In this document: piece by piece, positions 9,711 through 20,087 of the stretch
How the letters are laid out: each line of letters starts with the position of its first letter
How positions within the stretch are numbered: the first letter of the stretch is position 1
Program-made: the position numbers and the translations under genes
Source of the DNA: Bartonella australis AUST/NH1
GTDB taxonomy: Bacteria > Pseudomonadota > Alphaproteobacteria > Rhizobiales > Rhizobiaceae
DNA: 64,000 nucleotides
Direction: 5' to 3'
Assembly (NCBI RefSeq): GCF_000341355.1
Contig: NC_020300.1
Span: 1,116,001-1,180,000 of the forward strand
The notes under the pieces: model-generated
The model's database searches: none
What the model saw: only the letters and a program-made list of their open reading frames with translations
Told to the model about the DNA's origin: nothing

Positions 9711-11154
9711 TTTAATATCTCCATTTTTACTTACGGACTTTCAACGTGCGATAGCTTAATTTGTTCCCTCTGTACTTCTCCAAGATCAGTCACCTCAACT
9801 TTTTTTCTTCAATTTTTCCGCAAATTTTATATCACAAACATACCAAATTTAATTTTTTGTAATACAAGCAAACTCTTCAAAATAACTAAAAATGATGCGA
9901 AAATTCACTTCCCCACGAAACTTATAAGAGTTTCGGCCGCCTGATATCGAACAAGTAGGCACATCGCGTGCATAAATATTTAACTTTTTCTGAAATTTGC
10001 CCCCTACAAATAGAATTTATCCTCAGATAAAACACCGTCCTTACGCAGTCCGTTACAAACGCCATATCACGAGAGCTTAAAATATGTAAAATAAACTAGG
10101 TTTAAAGATTGATAAGTAATATCTCGCGAGTTCACTGCTTTTTTAAAATATCAAAAGTTGTCGGCAAACTTATCCCAAGTTGCTTTTTATCTGAATGCAG
10201 CATAATTTCCTTTCCTCACTTCCGCTTGCGCAGCTTAGCCCTATTAGACGTTGCATTTTAAATATAGCATGCTAATTGTGAGCTCATGTCTGCCCTGTTT
10301 TATGTCGGATATATCGACATTTTCCTACACAGAATGAACTCCTATTTGTTAGTGCCCCCGCTTAAAAAAATTAGAGTGCGTAGAGTGCACGTTATTGTCG
10401 TCACTAAGCTGAAAATTTTTGAATTCTTATCACGCAAATAATTCCTTAAGCCCATTATGAAAATGAATTTCGCTGTTGCGCTTAAAAGTTAATGACACGG
10501 TCGCCTATCTTTGAATAAGCGCTCTCTTACGTCGACGTAAGATTCCCACTAACCGTGAAAATAATATAAACGGCCAACGCGCACAAAAATCCATAAATAA
10601 CGACCTGTCTAAACAAAAAGAAGCAACAGCCCCGTGTAATCTAGCGAACCACAACACCACGCGCAATAACAACTAATAGTAGAAAAACAAAAACGCCCCG
10701 GTAATATTAATGACAGTAGCTAACTTCCAACTTTATGCAACAAAAACGCCTTATGTTGACTCGTAGTCAGTTAATCCAAAACTGAGTTGTTCAAATCAAA
10801 AAGAAACATTTTCACAACCGCGGTCAGTACCGTCAATCGCCATAATAATGGGCCAGAATACAATCGTGATGTTGACAAAAAGCAGCGAGCTCTCAAAAGA
10901 GGTAGGCGTATGTTCATTAAAAAAATGTACCTAAAATCACTTCCGCTTAAAGCCACTCCTATGTTCCTCGGAGTGTGTCTCTGACCTCAATAACGTAGAT
11001 TCAGTTACTTGCAATATATGAAAAATATTTACGCGCATAAACTCCCCCGAGATTCAAAATAAATTATAACCCAGTGCTCTCCCTTTACTATATAAGCCTG
11101 AAACAAATTCCATGTCTCCTTTACAAATTAGTCTGAATACCATATTCACGGCCT
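9711..11154. other. 1.4-kb stretch without a recognisable gene
   Basis: Holds the promoter side of the PRC-barrel gene and otherwise eroded AT-rich DNA. The only frames are short (for example 65 codons at 10787-10984), overlap one another on both strands and resemble no family I know. It includes a perfect 18-bp palindrome at 10525 and a smaller inverted repeat ATGTCG / CGACAT near 10300. Confidence 0.45.
10525..10542. repeat. Perfect 18-bp palindrome
   Basis: TCTTACGTCGACGTAAGA reads the same on both strands. It sits in non-coding DNA far from any gene start, with no T run to suggest a terminator. Possible protein-binding site or chance. Confidence 0.6.
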
Positions 11155-11613
11155 ATGACACTCCATATCGCTCTTTTCCAACCAGATATTGCTGGTAATA
11201 CGGGGACGATTTTACGCCTCAGCGCTTGTCTTGGTTTGCACGTGCATATCATCGAACCTGCAGGCTTCGATTTATCGGATCGCAACCTTAAACGAGCAGG
11301 TATGGATTATATCGAACGTACCTCGATAGAACGCCATATTGATTGGCAGCATTTTATTGATGCAATGCGGTATTTTAACCGCCGCCTCCTGCTTTTGAGC
11401 ACGAAGGCCAAAACATGCTATACAAACATATGTTACCAGAAAAATGATGTTTTACTTTTTGGTCGTGAATCAGCTGGCGTTCCCGATTATGTTTATAAAG
11501 ATATTCACGACTCGCTGACGATTCCCATGCAGCCGCATGCACGCTCCTTGAATCTCGCTATGAGCGTGGCCATGACAACAGGAGAAGCCCTTCGCCAAAT
11601 TGGCTATCAGTGA
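11155..11613 (+). CDS. trmL: tRNA (cytidine/uridine(34)-2'-O)-methyltransferase
   Basis: SPOUT-class methyltransferase that 2'-O-methylates the wobble base of certain leucine tRNAs. The 152-residue protein has the family start MTLHIALFQPDIAGNTGTILRL, motif II LLFGRESAGVP and motif III IPMQPHARSLNLAMSVAMTTGEALRQ, which form the knotted SAM pocket. Length matches TrmL/CspR. It is convergent with cca, with about 80 bp between the two stop codons and no clear terminator. Confidence 0.94.
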   Translation: MTLHIALFQPDIAGNTGTILRLSACLGLHVHIIEPAGFDLSDRNLKRAGMDYIERTSIERHIDWQHFIDAMRYFNRRLLLLSTKAKTCYTNICYQKNDVLLFGRESAGVPDYVYKDIHDSLTIPMQPHARSLNLAMSVAMTTGEALRQIGYQ

Positions 11614-11692
11614 AAGCAATAAAACCTTATGAAAATAAAAGAAAAAATTGTCCAAGGGAAAAGAACTCGATAATTTCGACAAAAACTCGGCA

Positions 11693-12946
11693 TCACCCTT
11701 CAATTCTTTCTAGTAGCTCATTTTGATCTATCAAAAATCCACTCTCAACCCATATTGCTTCCAGTTCTTTTAGCTTTTCTCCTAAAAGCACCCCTTTAGC
11801 CAAACCTTTTTTCATCAAATCCTTCCCACTAACAGGAAATACTGGAATTTGCCATTTTTGGGCAAACTGGTAAAGCCTGGCATAATGTCTTTCTTTTTGC
11901 AAATCCTGATCTTTTCCTGAAGAGGCAGCGCGCGCTGCCGCCAAAGATAAGGATAACTGGTCCAAAATTGGCTGCCTACCACGGAAATAAATTAATTTTT
12001 TTAAAAAAATATCTGAATAATTTTCGTCAATCTTCTCCAATTCTGCCCATTCTTTTAATCGTACTTTCTCCTTATTAGATAAACGCAAACGGCGAGCCAT
12101 ATCGTGAATACGCGCAACATCGGGAGGAAGAAGGCTCTCTAACCGCAGTAATGGATCTATTTTCCAACGAAGAGCATGCTCTGTTTCTACCAGTGAGTGA
12201 ATAGCATCAATGCCCCACTTTTCTGTTTCAGGCAAAATGAGCGTCAAAATGCCACCTTGGCGCATCCATAAAAGGGCACGTGTTGGATCCGGCGCACAAA
12301 GAAGTTTTTTCATTTCCCCCCAAACACGCTCAGGTGAAAGTTTTTTCAAACCTTGCTTTAAACGAACACACGCTTTTAATCCCTGCGCATCAGGCCGCCC
12401 TGCCCCATACCACGCAAAAAAGCGAAAAAAACGTAAAATACGCAAATAATCCTCGCAAATACGCTTCTCTGCGGTGCCTATAAAACGTACCGTCCGGCTC
12501 GCAATATCAATTAAACCTCCCACTTCATCGTAAAGCTGGCCAGCCGCATCGCAATAAAGTGCGTTAATAGTAAAATCTCGCCGTTCAGCGTCTTTTTTCC
12601 AATCACGGCTGAAAACAACCTTTGCATGTCGACCGTCCGTCTCAATATCAGAGCGAAGAGTTGTCACCTCATAAGAACACGTTTCAGCGACTACTGTTAC
12701 TGTACCAAAATCAACACCAGTGGGAATAGCTTTAAACCCTGCTTCTTTCGCACGCTTTATAACCTCTTGCGGCAAACAGGTGGTAGCAATATCGATATCA
12801 CTAATAGGTTGCCCAAGAAGCTGATTACGCACCGCCCCTCCAACTACGCGCGCTTCCTCGCCATTCAACGATAAAACATGAAGAAGTGTTTGTATTTGTC
12901 CATGCTGTAGCCAGTTAACCTGTTTGAAATCTCGTGTTATGCTCAC
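11693..12946 (-). CDS. cca: CCA tRNA nucleotidyltransferase (class II polymerase beta superfamily)
   Basis: Adds or repairs the 3'-CCA of tRNAs, which matters here because the tRNA-Met gene in this window does not encode CCA. The 417-residue protein has the head motif VVGGAVRNQLLG, the metal-binding DIDIA, TGVDFGTVTVV, and ERRDFTINALYCD, followed by the RNA/head-binding region (EDYLRILRFFRFFAWYG). The C-terminal half is helical. In related genomes a NUDIX CoA pyrophosphatase and a DUF1285 gene lie directly upstream; here only about 250 bp separates cca from the divergent moxR gene. Confidence 0.95.
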   Translation of the reverse strand: MSITRDFKQVNWLQHGQIQTLLHVLSLNGEEARVVGGAVRNQLLGQPISDIDIATTCLPQEVIKRAKEAGFKAIPTGVDFGTVTVVAETCSYEVTTLRSDIETDGRHAKVVFSRDWKKDAERRDFTINALYCDAAGQLYDEVGGLIDIASRTVRFIGTAEKRICEDYLRILRFFRFFAWYGAGRPDAQGLKACVRLKQGLKKLSPERVWGEMKKLLCAPDPTRALLWMRQGGILTLILPETEKWGIDAIHSLVETEHALRWKIDPLLRLESLLPPDVARIHDMARRLRLSNKEKVRLKEWAELEKIDENYSDIFLKKLIYFRGRQPILDQLSLSLAAARAASSGKDQDLQKERHYARLYQFAQKWQIPVFPVSGKDLMKKGLAKGVLLGEKLKELEAIWVESGFLIDQNELLERIEG

Positions 12947-13194
12947 CCCTCAGGCCTTTCAAACAAACCCTTATTATGTCTCCATTAAGAGTCTTTCCAC
13001 GCACCAATTTATGATACATCTCCGCAAAAGCCGCACCTCCTACTCCACGAAGAGTATTCTCTGCCTGTGCGCAAATATCAAAAAAAAATAGCTCTCTACG
13101 CTTCTTTTCTTTTTGCTTTCTGCTACAAATTATAAAATATTATTATCGTACGGAGAAAGTCCTTACTCCGTGATAGATACCTTAAGGAAAAAAT

Positions 13195-14223
13195 ATGAGT
13201 CAAGGTAATAAGATACCCCGTTCCGTTAAAAAAGCCGGTATCAATGATAATGCCGAATTAATTATTGGTGATATTGATAAAGCACATAAAGAATTGGGTA
13301 TTCTGCAAAAAGAAATTAACGAGGTCATTTTTGGGCAAAACCGTGTGATTGAATATACCTTAACGGCTATTTTAGCCGGGGGACACGCTCTTCTCGTTGG
13401 TGCCCCAGGACTTGCTAAAACGTGTCTTATTGAAGCATTAGGAACCGTACTAGGACTTGACGAAAAGCGCATCCAATTCACACCAGATTTAATGCCATCA
13501 GACATCATCGGGTCCGAGATTATGGACTCAGATAAAAATGGTCAACGTTCTTTTCGTTACATTCAAGGTCCCGTCTTCACCCAACTTCTTATGGCCGATG
13601 AAATTAATCGCGCATCTCCCCGCACTCAATCAGCTCTTTTGCAGGCCATGCAAGAATATCACGTCACTGTTGCGGGCGTACGCTACGATTTACCACAACC
13701 TTTTCACGTACTAGCAACCCAAAATCCTCTTGAACAGGAAGGAACTTACCCACTTCCTGAAGCACAACTTGATCGTTTTTTAATGCAGATTGATATTGGT
13801 TACCCTGATTTAACCACAGAACGGCGCATTATTTTGGAAACAACAGGCGAGAATAGACAAGTTGTGAAACCGATTTTATCAACCCGAAAATTGCAAAAAA
13901 TTCAACAAATCATTCGCAAAATGCCTATTTCTGAAAATGTTGTCGAAGCTATTTTAAAGTTAGTGCGTTCCGCGCGCCCTAATAGCGATCATCCGCTCGC
14001 GGCCTATATTGCTTGGGGACCGAGTCCTCGAGCGTCGCAAGCGCTTTCACTTTGCGCTCGCGCTCGCGCTCTTTACCACGGGCGGTTAGCGCCCTCACTC
14101 GACGACATCCGGGCACTAGCTCAACCCGTGTTACAGCACCGCATGGCACTCAATTTTTCTGCACGTGCTGAAAATATAACTATGAAAGATATTATCGCTA
14201 ATCTTGTGAAAGACGCCCTCTAA
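13195..14223 (+). CDS. MoxR-family AAA+ ATPase
   Basis: A 342-residue MoxR ATPase with Walker A VGAPGLAKT, Walker B LLMADEINRASPRTQ, sensor region ATQNPLEQEGTYPLPEAQLDRF and a C-terminal lid. MoxR proteins act as chaperone-like factors that mature metal- or VWA-dependent partners; the next three genes are the conserved partner set. An AAGGAAAAAAT ribosome site precedes the ATG. The stop overlaps the next start (TAATG), so it heads a tightly coupled operon running to 20025. Confidence 0.93.
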   Translation: MSQGNKIPRSVKKAGINDNAELIIGDIDKAHKELGILQKEINEVIFGQNRVIEYTLTAILAGGHALLVGAPGLAKTCLIEALGTVLGLDEKRIQFTPDLMPSDIIGSEIMDSDKNGQRSFRYIQGPVFTQLLMADEINRASPRTQSALLQAMQEYHVTVAGVRYDLPQPFHVLATQNPLEQEGTYPLPEAQLDRFLMQIDIGYPDLTTERRIILETTGENRQVVKPILSTRKLQKIQQIIRKMPISENVVEAILKLVRSARPNSDHPLAAYIAWGPSPRASQALSLCARARALYHGRLAPSLDDIRALAQPVLQHRMALNFSARAENITMKDIIANLVKDAL

Positions 14224-15134
14224 TGGCCTTTGGCAAAAAAGTTTTACAAAAAGCCCCCTTATCGCTCGCTGCAAAATTACATGAAAATGTGGTCGATATG
14301 CCCCATCTTCTCCTGCAAGCGCGCCTTATCGCTAATACACTCACAACTGGTCGGCACGGTCAGCGCAAACACGGAAATGGAGAAAATTTTTGGCAATTTC
14401 GTCCTTATACTGGGGAAGAATCTGCCGCGCGCATTGACTGGCGCCGCTCAGCACGTGGTGAAAATGCTTACCTGCGCGAACGCGAATGTGAGATCACACA
14501 AACGGTCTGGATCTGGCCTGATCAAAGCGCCTCCATGCATTATTGTTCGCGCTTTTCTAAGATTTCTAAAGGCAATCATGCCGTCATTATTTCTCTCGTA
14601 TTAGCCACACTTTTCGCACGCGACGGCGAACGTATCGCTGTCCCTAATTTAATGGCCCCCACGATAACCTCAAACGCAACAGAGCGCATGGCCCTAGCTT
14701 TAACAAATTATCAGATTAATAATTCATTCCCAGATTTTTCAGCTATCACGCGCTTTTCGCAGGTTATCGTAATCAGCGATTTTCTCGATCACCCTGAAAA
14801 AATAATCCAAAATTTAAAAATTTTGGCCATAAAACAGGTCAGCGCACATTTAATTGAAGTCGCTGACCCAGCAGAAGAGCATTTTCCTTACACAGGTCGC
14901 GTAGAATTTTTTGATCCTGAAACGGAAGAAAAATTTATTTCAGGAAAAGCGGAAAATCTCCGCGGGCATTATTGCAAACTTTACCAAGCAAGACGGGAAG
15001 AACTAATAAATTTTTGTTCACATCAAGGGTGGACTTACCAAGTTAGTAAAACCGATCGCCCCTTAACAGAAACCATTTTACAGCTTATAAGCAGCCTGAA
15101 CGTTTCTACACCTCACGCAGGGAGGGTACGTTGA
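14223..15134 (+). CDS. DUF58 domain-containing protein (MoxR partner)
   Basis: A 303-residue DUF58 protein. The domain signature RPYTGEESAARIDWRRSARGENAYLRERE lies near residues 60-90, followed by a VWA-like segment (TVWIWPDQSASMHY, with DxSxS-like character). DUF58 proteins are nearly always encoded next to MoxR and are thought to bind the ATPase. The start overlaps the moxR stop and the end overlaps the TTG start of the next gene. No signal peptide or membrane span, so probably cytoplasmic. Confidence 0.9.
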   Translation: MAFGKKVLQKAPLSLAAKLHENVVDMPHLLLQARLIANTLTTGRHGQRKHGNGENFWQFRPYTGEESAARIDWRRSARGENAYLRERECEITQTVWIWPDQSASMHYCSRFSKISKGNHAVIISLVLATLFARDGERIAVPNLMAPTITSNATERMALALTNYQINNSFPDFSAITRFSQVIVISDFLDHPEKIIQNLKILAIKQVSAHLIEVADPAEEHFPYTGRVEFFDPETEEKFISGKAENLRGHYCKLYQARREELINFCSHQGWTYQVSKTDRPLTETILQLISSLNVSTPHAGRVR

Positions 15135-17932
15135 GTTTTGGATCCCCCTTACTTTTGCTTGGGCTTTTTGCTTTACCGCTTCTATGGTGGTTATTGAAAA
15201 AAACACCTCCTCCTCCTCATAAAGAGCTCTTTCCTCCTTTACGCCTTTTGTTGAAGCAAGCTGGTCAGCAAACGATGGCTGACCGCACATCTTGGTGGAT
15301 GTTATTATTACGGTTAACTATAGCGGCCTCGGTCATTATTGCCTTAGCACGTCCTAATTGGAACGAAAAACCTGTTATGTTTTCGGGGTCTCAGCAATTT
15401 GCGCTCATCATCGATAATGGGTGGGCATCTGCCGAAGCATGGCAAAAACGCATTGCTGTCGCGCAATCTCTGCTCACACAAGCAGAGAAAAACAAGAAGA
15501 GTGTTTATCTTCTTGCAACAGCTGAGGACAATACTCAAATTGATCTTCTATCTGCAAAAGAAACAATACAACATTTAAGGCATTTACAATCTCGGCCTTG
15601 GCCTACTAACCGTGTAGATGCACTTAAAAAACTCATTGAAAAAATTGGCAAAGAAACCCTCGATATCGTCTACTTGAGCGATGGACTACAAACAAGTGAA
15701 GATAATCAGGCTTTTGCTTTAATTGAACAGTTAAAGCCCCAAACGCTCCTGTGGTACTCAACTGATATCTCTAATCTAGTCGGTATAACAACCATAGAAA
15801 ATGATAATGGAAGCATGGCAGCGCGCGTTATCCGTGCGACCGCCCGCGGTAAAACTGCGGTGACATTGAATCTTTATAACGCAAAAAATCAGCTCCTTGG
15901 CCGTTTTAGCGCGAGCTTCCGCGAAGGAGAGACCGCAACTCTCGTCCCTTTCAACTTACCGCTTGAATTGCGTAATGATATTGCGTGGATTAAAATTAAC
16001 GACCATCCTCAAGCTGCCGCAACCTTTTTGGTCGACAAACATAATCAGATAAATCGTGTTGCTCTCCTATCACCAAGCATCAACAAAATGGTACAGCCCC
16101 TACTTTCCCCATTTTACTACGTTATCAAAGCGCTGCAAGGGCACGCACAACTTATTACAGCTGAAGGAGGAGAGCTTTCAGGCGATATCAGCAACTTACT
16201 TGAACAAAATCCATCTGTCTTTATTATGGGCGATATCGTTAATATCTCAAAAGAAGCAGAAAAAAAGCTCTCCGATTTTGTGAATAAAGGGGGAGTACTT
16301 ATCCGCTTTGCCGGAGAGAATCTGAGCACTGCCCAACATTACGACAGCTTACTCCCTGTTCCACTACGTCACGGAAAACGCCTACTTGGAAGTGTTATGT
16401 CGTGGGCAAAACCGCAAAAACTCGCATCTTTTACAGAAAGTAAGCTTTTCTTTGATCTTCCTTTTCCAGAAGACGTTACTGTCTCACGTCAAATCTTGGC
16501 AGAACCAAATTCAGATCTTTTTGAAAAAACATGGCTCAGCCTTGCTGATGGCACTCCCCTTATTACAGCTGCTACCCGAGGCAAAGGGACGCTCGTTTTT
16601 GTTCATATTGCGCCTGATCCCACATGGTCAAACCTCCCGCTTTCCGGATTTTTTACACAAATGTTGCAAAAGCTTATCGCGCTCAGTGCGCACGAAAATG
16701 AGACCTCGATGCAAATAAAAGCAGCGACGATACAGCCCCCTTGGAAAATATTGACAGCCGACGGCCAATTGCAAACACCTCCCTCACATGTTGCCCCGCT
16801 GGTCATTGACGCGCAAAAACCGCCTCTTCCCTCTTACCGTACCCCACCCGGACTTTACGGCTTTAAAGATAATCTTCATGCATTTAATTTACTAAACCAT
16901 TCATCACGCTTAGTAAAACAATCACCGTTACCACCCTACCTCAACGAAGTTACTTTATCCTATGATATAAAAGAAAAAGATCTTACCGGACTATTTTTTG
17001 GATTAGCTAGTTTGTTATTAGCTCTGGACAGCTTTTTAGTTTTATGGGCGGGTAGAGCTTTTTTTCTCAACCGAAAAAGCAGTATTCTGCTTCTTCTCTT
17101 TTGTGTGGCAAGCTTCGACATTTCACCCCCTAATATATCAGTTGTTCATGCACAATCTTCTGAAAAATATAATGAAATCACCGTGCAGGCAGCTGGTTCT
17201 ACCCATCTTGCTTATGTCGCAACCAATAATTATGAAATTGACGCAACAAGTAAGAGCGGGCTGGAGACGCTTAGTCGTTTCATTGCAGAACGCACAATGC
17301 TTTCACCTGGTTCAGTGGTAGCACTTGATCTTGATAAAGACGAACTGGCTTTTTATCCTCTCATTTACTGGCCAATTGATGCTAATAGTCCTATGCCAAC
17401 AAGAAAAAGCCTCGAAAAAATAAGTGCTTTTATGAAACACGGCGGCACAATTTTATTTGATACTCGTGATCAGATAAGCGCCAATCTCGACCTTGAAGGA
17501 ACTGCTACCCCAGCCAGCCAAAGATTGCGTGCCATATTAAATGAATTAAACATTCCATCCCTTGAACCAGCATCATCCGATCACGTCGTTGCCCGTTCCT
17601 TTTATATTATGCCCGATTTTCCTGGACGCTACCGCGGTTCACTTTTATGGGTTGAAGCATCATCAGTGAATAAAGAGAGCAAAAATTCTATTGCTGCTGG
17701 TGACAATGTCAGTTCTCTTCTGATTACCGCTAATAATTTCGCTGACGCTTGGGCTCTGGACGAAAAAGGCACATGGAAATATCCGCTTGTTCCTAATGAC
17801 CCTATGCAACGTCTTTGGGCATTTCGTGCAGGATTAAACATTGTCATTTATACGCTCACGGGAAACTACAAAGCCGATCAGGTACATGTTCCCGCACTAT
17901 TAGAGCGCTTTAACAGAGAAAGAAGGCGATGA
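15131..17932 (+). CDS. BatA-domain / DUF4159 membrane protein
   Basis: A 933-residue protein starting at TTG 15131, chosen because the GGAGGGTAC ribosome site sits just upstream and the N-terminus (MSFGSPLLLLGLFALPLLWWLLKK) then matches BatA-type N-terminal membrane domains. Residues 1-90 hold two helices, then a large periplasmic/VWA-like region (IYLSDGLQTSEDNQA), a further helix pair around residues 615-660, and a C-terminal DUF4159 domain from about 680 (VQAAGSTHLAYVATN, DELAFYPLIYWP, MKHGGTILFDTRD). Third gene of the MoxR operon, overlapping both neighbours by 4 bases. Function unknown; likely an envelope complex with the other three. Confidence 0.88.
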   Translation: MSFGSPLLLLGLFALPLLWWLLKKTPPPPHKELFPPLRLLLKQAGQQTMADRTSWWMLLLRLTIAASVIIALARPNWNEKPVMFSGSQQFALIIDNGWASAEAWQKRIAVAQSLLTQAEKNKKSVYLLATAEDNTQIDLLSAKETIQHLRHLQSRPWPTNRVDALKKLIEKIGKETLDIVYLSDGLQTSEDNQAFALIEQLKPQTLLWYSTDISNLVGITTIENDNGSMAARVIRATARGKTAVTLNLYNAKNQLLGRFSASFREGETATLVPFNLPLELRNDIAWIKINDHPQAAATFLVDKHNQINRVALLSPSINKMVQPLLSPFYYVIKALQGHAQLITAEGGELSGDISNLLEQNPSVFIMGDIVNISKEAEKKLSDFVNKGGVLIRFAGENLSTAQHYDSLLPVPLRHGKRLLGSVMSWAKPQKLASFTESKLFFDLPFPEDVTVSRQILAEPNSDLFEKTWLSLADGTPLITAATRGKGTLVFVHIAPDPTWSNLPLSGFFTQMLQKLIALSAHENETSMQIKAATIQPPWKILTADGQLQTPPSHVAPLVIDAQKPPLPSYRTPPGLYGFKDNLHAFNLLNHSSRLVKQSPLPPYLNEVTLSYDIKEKDLTGLFFGLASLLLALDSFLVLWAGRAFFLNRKSSILLLLFCVASFDISPPNISVVHAQSSEKYNEITVQAAGSTHLAYVATNNYEIDATSKSGLETLSRFIAERTMLSPGSVVALDLDKDELAFYPLIYWPIDANSPMPTRKSLEKISAFMKHGGTILFDTRDQISANLDLEGTATPASQRLRAILNELNIPSLEPASSDHVVARSFYIMPDFPGRYRGSLLWVEASSVNKESKNSIAAGDNVSSLLITANNFADAWALDEKGTWKYPLVPNDPMQRLWAFRAGLNIVIYTLTGNYKADQVHVPALLERFNRERRR

Positions 17933-20025
17933 TACCATCTATTACCTTTCAGCCTTTTTTGCCTATCTCTTGGCTTCTGTTTTTAGGAGGACTAACCACC
18001 CTTTTTATAATTATAGGCCTTATTACACAACGTGATAGAGCTTTATTGCGCTCTATGGCGTCGGCCTCACTTATCCTTGTTTTGCTCAATCCCACGCTCA
18101 TAAAAGAGCAGCGCGAACCTGTTAAAAGTACCGTGGGTATTGTGATCGATCACAGTGAAAGTCAGACTTTTGGCACACGCGCGCAGGATACTGATACAGC
18201 ACGCGCGCAATTAATAAATGAACTTTCTCATTATACGCAATTTGAGCTACGCTTTATTGAGGTTGGGAAATCTTCTGATAACCATTATGCATCATCAACG
18301 AACTTATTTAACGCTTTAGCACACGCCATATCCGATATACCACCATCTCGCTATGCAGGTACAATTTTAATCACCGATGGGCAAATTCACGATATTCCGT
18401 CACTACCAGAGCTTAACCACAATGCACCCATCAACGCTCTTATAACAGGCAAGAAAAACGAATTTGATCGACAGATTAAATTCGTCTCCCCTCCCCGTTT
18501 TGCTCTCGTCAATAAACCACAAACTCTGTCTATTTTAGTAGAAGATAAAGGTAAAATCAGGGAATCCGTGCCGGCGCAAGCAAACATTACCGTCAGCGTA
18601 AATGGCCAAGATGTCGGCCATTATTCTGTAACTCCCGGTGTCATTTTCCAAACTGAAATCACACTCTCCCACGCAGAAAAAAATGTTATTCAAGTTACAA
18701 CTGATACATATGAAGGTGAATTAAGCCTTGATAACAACCACGCCATAACTATTATCGAAGGTATTAAAGAAAATTTACGAGTTCTTCTTATTTCGGGTGC
18801 ACCTTATAATGGTGAGCGTACATGGCGCGATCTTTTAAAAAGTGACTCTAATATCGACCTTGTCCATTTTACTATTTTGCGTCCAGCTGAAAAAGCGGAC
18901 GATACACCTTCCAGTCAATTATCACTCGTCGTATTTCCCACAACAAAACTATTTGTCGAAGATATTAATAATTTCGATCTCATTATTCTCGACGGTTACC
19001 AACATTCAACCACGTTTCCATTAATTTATTACGATTATATCGCTCAATACGTAAAACAGGGCGGCGCACTATTAATGGTGACGGGCCCTGAATTTACTGA
19101 AGAATCTTCACTTGCAAAGACGCCTTTGATAAGTGTTCTGCCGGCATTACCGAGTGGTGCAATTATCCAAAAGCCTTTTCGCCCTACATTAACCAAAGAA
19201 GGTGAGCGCCACCCTGTTACACGAGATCTCGCGACACCTGCTTATCCAGCGTCGCAATGGGGACGATGGTTGCGGCAAATTGCGATTCAAAACACAGGAA
19301 AAAGTATTGCCGTCATGAAAGGAGCCGATGAAGAGCCTCTTTTGCTCCTTTCCCGTGTCGGTGAAGGCCGCGTAGGCATGTTGCTTTCCGATGAAAGCTG
19401 GCTTTGGGCACGAGGCTTCGAAGGTGGAGGTCCCTACGCAGCTCTTTACCGCCGCATCTCTCATTGGCTCATGAAAGAACCAGAACTTGAAGAAGAAAAA
19501 TTAAGCGCTATAAGCGACCATAACCGCTTAACAATTCGCCGACAAACGCTTCAAAATCATCCCGGGCCAACTGAAGTTATTTTTCCTTCTGGAAAAAAAG
19601 AAAATATCACCCTCACTAAAGAGAAAGAGGGTATATTTACGGGCGCCATTAACACTGACGAAATAGGGCTATTTACGATCCGCAATGGTGATCAAACAGT
19701 ACTTTCTCCCGTAGGCATATCCAATAACCTTGAATTTTCTGACTTAATTTCAACAGAGGAAAAACTCGCTCCCATCAGTAAACACACTGGTGGCCATATT
19801 ATACGTTTACATAATGAGAAAAAAAACGACATTCATCTTCCTCCTATCAAACTCATTCAATCACAAACAGGACAGGTATCTCCCTTTTCCCATTCAATTG
19901 TCCTAAAAGAAGCAACTGAAACTCGTTCAGTTAATATCTCTCATTTTTCGTTATTTTCTGGATTTTTTGCGTTACTTACCTGCCTGTTATTACTTGGTGG
20001 CACGTGGTATCGTGAAAATTACTAA
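17929..20025 (+). CDS. Large membrane protein of the MoxR/DUF58/DUF4159 operon (glutamine amidotransferase-like fold)
   Basis: A 698-residue protein with two N-terminal helices (residues 10-60), a large extracytoplasmic region and one C-terminal helix near 665-690. The middle (VLLISGAPYNGERTWRDLL ... YVKQGGALLMVTGPEFTEES) resembles the class I glutamine-amidotransferase-like fold found in this family, without an evident catalytic triad. It overlaps the preceding gene by 4 bases and ends the operon. The four-gene set is conserved in Hyphomicrobiales and resembles Bacteroides aerotolerance (Bat) operons; its substrate is unknown. Confidence 0.82.
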   Translation: MIPSITFQPFLPISWLLFLGGLTTLFIIIGLITQRDRALLRSMASASLILVLLNPTLIKEQREPVKSTVGIVIDHSESQTFGTRAQDTDTARAQLINELSHYTQFELRFIEVGKSSDNHYASSTNLFNALAHAISDIPPSRYAGTILITDGQIHDIPSLPELNHNAPINALITGKKNEFDRQIKFVSPPRFALVNKPQTLSILVEDKGKIRESVPAQANITVSVNGQDVGHYSVTPGVIFQTEITLSHAEKNVIQVTTDTYEGELSLDNNHAITIIEGIKENLRVLLISGAPYNGERTWRDLLKSDSNIDLVHFTILRPAEKADDTPSSQLSLVVFPTTKLFVEDINNFDLIILDGYQHSTTFPLIYYDYIAQYVKQGGALLMVTGPEFTEESSLAKTPLISVLPALPSGAIIQKPFRPTLTKEGERHPVTRDLATPAYPASQWGRWLRQIAIQNTGKSIAVMKGADEEPLLLLSRVGEGRVGMLLSDESWLWARGFEGGGPYAALYRRISHWLMKEPELEEEKLSAISDHNRLTIRRQTLQNHPGPTEVIFPSGKKENITLTKEKEGIFTGAINTDEIGLFTIRNGDQTVLSPVGISNNLEFSDLISTEEKLAPISKHTGGHIIRLHNEKKNDIHLPPIKLIQSQTGQVSPFSHSIVLKEATETRSVNISHFSLFSGFFALLTCLLLLGGTWYRENY

Positions 20026-20087
20026 AAAAAATCACAAACTGCTCACAACTTTCAAGAAACCTGAAACCTGCATTACAAAAAATTTGT

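Noticed and set aside
10787..10984. Overlapping short frames on both strands
   Set aside because: Both strands are open over the same bases, with no translation signals or known family.
12950..13110. Minus-strand segment upstream of cca that reads ENTLRGVGGAAFAEMYHKLV
   Set aside because: Open for about 50 codons and mildly gene-like, but it does not match the expected NUDIX neighbour and I cannot assign it.
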